From a bacterium (GTDB lineage: Bacteria > Chloroflexota > Dormibacteria > UBA8260 > Bog-877), in the NCBI GenBank assembly GCA_021791345.1, contig JAJYWT010000001.1:1-9440 (forward strand): a DNA stretch of 9,440 nt. Direction: 5' to 3'. Under the pieces are notes generated by a model. It saw only the letters and a program-made list of their open reading frames with translations, was not told where the DNA came from and searched no databases. Position 1 is the first letter of the stretch. Each line of letters opens with the position of its first letter. Position numbers and translations under genes: made by a program. Of this stretch, positions 6,394 through 9,440 are shown piece after piece.

Positions 6394-9140
6394 CGGGGGT
6401 CTCCCAGCTCCACCAGCCGGGCGAGCTCCTCGTTGGAGAGCTCGGTGATCCATGACTCCCCCGCGCCCACGATCGAGTCCGCCAGGCCGCGCTTGCGCTC
6501 CATCAGCACCGCAATCCTCTCCTCCAGCGTTCCCTGGCAGATGAAGCGATGCACTTGCACGGGCCGGGTCTGCCCGATCCGGTATGCCCGGTCCGTCGCC
6601 TGGTCCTCGACCGCGGGGTTCCACCAGCGGTCGTAGTGGATCACATGAGAGGCGCGGGTCAGGTTCAAGCCCACGCCACCCGCCTTGAGCGAGAGCAAGA
6701 ATACGGGCGCCTCACCGTGCTGAAACGCCTCCACCATCCGGTCTCGCTGGCGGGCCGCGACCCCTCCATGCAGCAGCAGCGTCCGCACGCCCCGGGCTTG
6801 CAGATGACGCTCCAGAAGGCGGGCCATGGCGACGTACTGCGTGAACACCAGGGTCGACTCACCCTCCGACCCGATGATCGAGACCAGCTCCTCCAGCGCT
6901 GCCAACTTTCCTGAGCGCCCGGGTAGGGGCCCGGTCTGGCGCAGGTAGTGGGCAGGGTGGTTGCAAATCTGCTTCAGCGCGGTGAGCAGCTTCAGCACCA
7001 TGCCGCGCCGTCGGATCCCCTCCATCTCCCCCAGCGCATCCAGGGTCTCGCGCACCACCGCCTCGTAGAGGGTGGTCTGTTCCGGGCTCAGCGGCACCAG
7101 CTGATCGGTCTCGGTCTTGGCGGGCAATTCCGGGACGATGTCCGGGTCGGACTTCCTCCGCCGCAGAATGAAGGGTCGCACGGCCGTGGTCAGGCGCTCG
7201 CGGGCGGCCTGGTCACCGTGCCTCTCCACCGGGGTCGCAATCTTCTCCGTAAAGGTCGGCAGGCTGCCCAGCAACCCCGGGGTGGTCCAGTCCAGGATTG
7301 CCCACAGCTCGCTCAGGCGGTTCTCGATGGGCGTGCCCGTGAGCGCCACCCGCGCGCGGGCGCTCACCCGGCGCAGCTCGCGAGCGCCCTTGGAGAGGGG
7401 ATTCTTCACATGCTGAGCCTCATCGGCGACGACCAGATCCCACTCCACCGCATCCAGCGCCTCGCGGTCTCTTCTGACCACTCCGTAGGTGGTGAGCACG
7501 ACCTCGTTGCTGGCAACCTCGCTCAGGTGTCGACCACCCCCGTGAAAGCGTCTGACCGGCAGATGAGGAGCGAACCGTTCGAGCTCCCGTTCCCAGTTGC
7601 CGATCAGGGATGCCGGGCACACCACCAGAGCCGGGCCTCCGGCCCGACGCAGCTGGAGCGCGATCACCTGGATCGTCTTGCCGAGGCCCATGTCATCGGC
7701 AAGGCATCCGCCCAACCCCAGCTGACACATCTGGTCCAACCAGGCCAGGCCCCGGTGCTGATAGGGGCGCAACTCCCCGCGCAGCCCCGGCGGGGGCTCC
7801 CCGATCGGCGCCACCGCAAGATGCTTGAGCCGGTTTGCCAGATCGGCCAGCGCCGAAGGAACCCGGACCGCCACGCGCTGCTCCGCCACCGCCACCATGC
7901 CATCGCCGAGAGCCGCCGCCAGCGCCTCCCCCGCCCGGAGCTCGGGGGGAGGCTGCGCGATCCGGCGGATGAGCTCCGGATCCACCGTCACCCACCGGTC
8001 CCGAAGCCGGACCCACGGGCGCCTCGCCTCGACCAGCTCATGCATCTCGGCGGCGGTCAACACCTCCCCTTCGAGGGCGAGCTCCCACTGGAACCGCAGC
8101 AGCTGGCGCAGGTCGAACAGCGCCGGCCCTTCACCCTTCCCCGGCGCCGGAGCCAGGGTCGCGGTGACGGTCGGCGCTCCCAGCAGCTCCCTCGGCCACA
8201 AAAGCTCGAAGCCGGCGGCGCCCAGACTCGCCGCCGCAGGACCCAGGAGCTGCTCCACCTCCTCATCGGAAACCTCGGCAACGTCCGGCCGGGCCGCCTC
8301 GAGCAGCCTGGCCACAGGGCTCCAGGCGGCACTGCCCCGGCGGAGTGCCAGCAGCAGGTCCGTCTCCACCATCGGCCCGAAGCGCGCCATCACCCGCTGC
8401 GGGAAACGCCAGAGGTCCACGGCGTCGACCACAACCGCCGGGTCCTGACGGCTGCGCAGCTGCAGCTTGACGCGCGCGGGGCGGTCGGAACCGGTCGGCA
8501 GCTCGACGCGCAGGCCGGGCCGGGATTCCTCCCTTGCTGGCTGGTCGGTGACGGCCAGCCAGCCTTCCCAATCCCCCAGGCCAATGCGCGCGCCGCCGCA
8601 GTAGACCCGAACCCCCGCCCGCAGCGGGGCCGCCGCCGTCCGCGGGAGGGTGTCGGCGAGCGCGTCCCAGAACTCCCGGATCAGGACATCCGGAGGCAGG
8701 ATCCGGGAGTTCCCTGGTTCTGCGGACGGCACCCCGCTGCCCTCCCAGGGGAAGCGGGACGAGGCCTGCCGCAGCCACTCCTCGTCGGCGCGGTCGAGCG
8801 GACCGACCCTCCAGGTGTCCCATCGTGCCGCGCTCCATGAAGGAAAGATCCGGCCCCGGGCGACCAGGGAGAGCCCGCTGCGCAGCACCACCTCCCAGGC
8901 CCGCGCCGAAGCCACCTCCTCGGCCCCGGGGGCGCCTGCCAACAACCACTCGATGCCAGCCTTCATCGGCAGCGTCTGGACCTGGATCAGCTCCCGTCGG
9001 GTCGTGGAGCCGTGTTCGACCACCAGATCCGCCAGGTCCGACTTTCCACCGCGGACAGCCCCGGCGGGACCGGCCACGGCGAGCCGCCCCTCCCGGGCCG
9101 GATCTCCAGGCAAGAACAGGACCGCCGGACGCACAGACAC
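6390..9140 (-). CDS. SNF2-family DEAD/DEAH-like helicase (ATP-dependent DNA translocase)
   Basis: 916 residues from GTG 9140 (914 from GTG 9134). An ATP-driven double-stranded DNA translocase of the Snf2 type. All motor motifs are visible: motif I DDMGLGKT (482-489, Lys488), TTYG (about 550), Walker B DEAQ (573-576, as DEAQHVKN), motif III LTGTPIENR (600-608), VFTQY (765-769), motif V LKAGGVGLNL (818-827) and motif VI DRAYRIGQ (850-857). The C-terminal ending with ESWITELSNEELARLVEL is typical of bacterial members. In front of the motor, about 303-433 matches the SNF2-associated region (PF12419-like; FQWELALEGEVLTAAEM, WVRLRDRWV). The first 300 residues are less conserved. The frame is open back to 9251, but that part looks non-coding. 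The start is ambiguous: GTG 9134 has AGGG five bases upstream, while GTG 9140 sits seven bases after a -10-like box. It is the first gene of the SNF2-SWIM-GHKL cluster. Motor intact; DNA target unknown. Confidence 0.95.
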   Translation of the reverse strand: MSVRPAVLFLPGDPAREGRLAVAGPAGAVRGGKSDLADLVVEHGSTTRRELIQVQTLPMKAGIEWLLAGAPGAEEVASARAWEVVLRSGLSLVARGRIFPSWSAARWDTWRVGPLDRADEEWLRQASSRFPWEGSGVPSAEPGNSRILPPDVLIREFWDALADTLPRTAAAPLRAGVRVYCGGARIGLGDWEGWLAVTDQPAREESRPGLRVELPTGSDRPARVKLQLRSRQDPAVVVDAVDLWRFPQRVMARFGPMVETDLLLALRRGSAAWSPVARLLEAARPDVAEVSDEEVEQLLGPAAASLGAAGFELLWPRELLGAPTVTATLAPAPGKGEGPALFDLRQLLRFQWELALEGEVLTAAEMHELVEARRPWVRLRDRWVTVDPELIRRIAQPPPELRAGEALAAALGDGMVAVAEQRVAVRVPSALADLANRLKHLAVAPIGEPPPGLRGELRPYQHRGLAWLDQMCQLGLGGCLADDMGLGKTIQVIALQLRRAGGPALVVCPASLIGNWERELERFAPHLPVRRFHGGGRHLSEVASNEVVLTTYGVVRRDREALDAVEWDLVVADEAQHVKNPLSKGARELRRVSARARVALTGTPIENRLSELWAILDWTTPGLLGSLPTFTEKIATPVERHGDQAARERLTTAVRPFILRRRKSDPDIVPELPAKTETDQLVPLSPEQTTLYEAVVRETLDALGEMEGIRRRGMVLKLLTALKQICNHPAHYLRQTGPLPGRSGKLAALEELVSIIGSEGESTLVFTQYVAMARLLERHLQARGVRTLLLHGGVAARQRDRMVEAFQHGEAPVFLLSLKAGGVGLNLTRASHVIHYDRWWNPAVEDQATDRAYRIGQTRPVQVHRFICQGTLEERIAVLMERKRGLADSIVGAGESWITELSNEELARLVELGDPR
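6401..6405 (-). promoter_or_regulatory. Ribosome binding site and stop/start overlap coupling SNF2 and SWIM genes
   Basis: GGGAG on the minus strand lies seven bases before GTG at 6393-6391, inside the end of the helicase gene. The GTG shares bases with the helicase stop TGA (6392-6390). This arrangement indicates translational coupling and fixes the SWIM start. Confidence 0.75.
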
Positions 9141-9141
9141 C

Positions 9142-9160
9142 CTGCCAAGCTTACTGGCAG
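9142..9160. repeat. Inverted repeat covering the SNF2 start region
   Basis: CTGCCA (9142-9147) and TGGCAG (9155-9160) are perfect 6-bp arms with a 7-nt loop. The minus-strand distal arm contains the only Shine-Dalgarno-like bases (GGCAGGG, 9146-9140), and the loop contains the -10-like TAAGCT. It could be an operator or a hairpin hiding the ribosome site. A second small hairpin, GGGGC/GCCCC at 9162-9174, abuts it. Confidence 0.4.
9148..9153 (-). promoter_or_regulatory. Possible -10 box for the SNF2-SWIM-GHKL operon
   Basis: TAAGCT on the minus strand fits TAnnnT and ends seven bases before GTG at 9140, as in a leaderless gene, but no -35 box is seen at the right distance. An alternative is TTGGCA (9251-9246), 17 bp, then TAGCCC (9228-9223), with a good -35 but a poor -10. 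Neither is convincing alone. Confidence 0.25.
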
Positions 9161-9262
9161 CGGGGCCCGGCCCCGAGCGGTGGCCAGGTGGGGATGGCAC
9201 CGACCGCCCGCCGCGACCGCTGGGGCTACCGTCCCCGAGCGAAAGTGCCAACCCCCGGCAGT

Positions 9263-9286
9263 CCGTCTGAATCGCACCTCAGACGG
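9263..9286 (-). terminator. Hairpin overlapping the threonine synthase stop codon
   Basis: CCGTCTGA (9263-9270) and TCAGACGG (9279-9286) form a perfect 8-bp stem with an 8-nt loop. The TGA stop (9281-9279) lies in the stem. No T-run follows, so Rho-independent termination is uncertain, but it is the only strong hairpin between this gene and the SNF2 operon. Confidence 0.45.
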
Positions 9287-9440
9287 GCGGGATGGAGTCG
9301 CCGCGCCCCAGGGTGGTCACCTCGACCGACACGGTCTCCCGGTACTTGAGCCCCGCTCCGGTGTTGAGGACCACGACCTCTTCTGACTCGCCGATCCAAC
9401 CCTGGCGGCGCAGGCGCTCGGCCGCCGCGAAGCAGGCCGC
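9279..9440 (-). CDS. Threonine synthase-like PLP enzyme (C-terminal 53 residues, truncated by window)
   Basis: The frame enters from the right edge and ends at TGA 9281-9279. The visible end contains LRRQGWIGESEEVVVLNTGAG followed by LKYRETV. The VVVLNTGAGLKY strand-loop is the cofactor-phosphate-side signature at the C-terminus of threonine synthases of the fold type II PLP family, which convert O-phosphohomoserine to threonine and phosphate. Related fold II enzymes (such as cysteate or other threonine-synthase homologues) share this motif, so the symbol is left open. It has no obvious link to the SNF2 operon downstream, from which 138 bp and a hairpin separate it. Confidence 0.75.
   Translation of the reverse strand, partial: AACFAAAERLRRQGWIGESEEVVVLNTGAGLKYRETVSVEVTTLGRGDSIPPV

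Noticed and set aside
6394..6624. Upstream extension of the SWIM frame to an ATG at 6624
   Set aside because: The added 77 residues are low-complexity Gly/Arg/Ala and overlap the helicase C-terminus. The GTG at 6393 has a ribosome site and the GTGA overlap.
6948..8840. 630-codon plus-strand open frame
   Set aside because: It lies wholly antisense to the SNF2 gene, whose helicase motifs are unmistakable. Its Arg/Gln/His/Pro-rich product is a typical high-GC shadow.
9141..9251. Upstream extension of the SNF2 frame to 9251
   Set aside because: The extra 37 residues are Ser/Gly/Pro-rich and cover the region of inverted repeats. No ribosome site is seen there.
1..9440. CRISPR arrays, tRNA/rRNA genes, insertion-sequence ends, attachment sites
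   Set aside because: None seen: no regularly spaced repeats, no cloverleaf-like segment with a CCA or anticodon arm, and no paired terminal repeats around a transposase.

Overview
This is a high-GC (roughly 70%), gene-dense window in which every gene I can support is on the minus strand. The GTG starts, the strong AAGGAG-type ribosome sites in front of some genes, the lipoprotein signal on a sugar-binding protein, a proline iminopeptidase of the kind common in actinomycetes and an SNF2/SWIM gene pair suggest a high-GC Gram-positive-type bacterium. Actinomycetota or a relative such as Dormibacterota or Chloroflexota would fit. The exact phylum is inference, because no rRNA or other taxonomic marker is present.

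Layout in transcription order, right to left. (1) 9440-9279: C-terminus of a threonine synthase-like PLP enzyme whose stop codon lies inside a hairpin. (2) 9278-9141: short intergenic region with two inverted repeats and a possible promoter. (3) 9140-6390: large SNF2-family helicase/translocase. (4) 6393-5011: SWIM zinc-finger protein, start overlapping the helicase stop as GTGA. (5) 4950-3388: GHKL (Hsp90/MORC-like) ATPase, directly downstream. (6) 3387-3216: non-coding gap with a 10-bp inverted repeat. (7) 3215-1971: proline iminopeptidase-like alpha/beta hydrolase with a good ribosome site. (8) 1891-1091: short-chain dehydrogenase with a promoter placed as for a leaderless mRNA. (9) 1090-582: about 500 bases with no convincing gene, holding a strong minus-strand promoter with a palindromic operator candidate and a long structured leader. 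(10) 581-1: N-terminal part of a XylF-like sugar ABC-transporter lipoprotein, running off the window.

Genes 3-5 look like one transcription unit: a DNA translocase, a zinc-binding partner and a GHKL ATPase. SNF2 plus SWIM is a known recurrent bacterial pair (Bacillus ywqA/ywqB is the familiar case) of poorly known function. The GHKL ATPase as third member is the most interesting feature here and could mark a chromosome-maintenance or anti-phage module; that is inference. The hydrolase and dehydrogenase have no obvious link to it and probably have their own promoters. The sugar transporter gene starts a separate, apparently regulated, unit.
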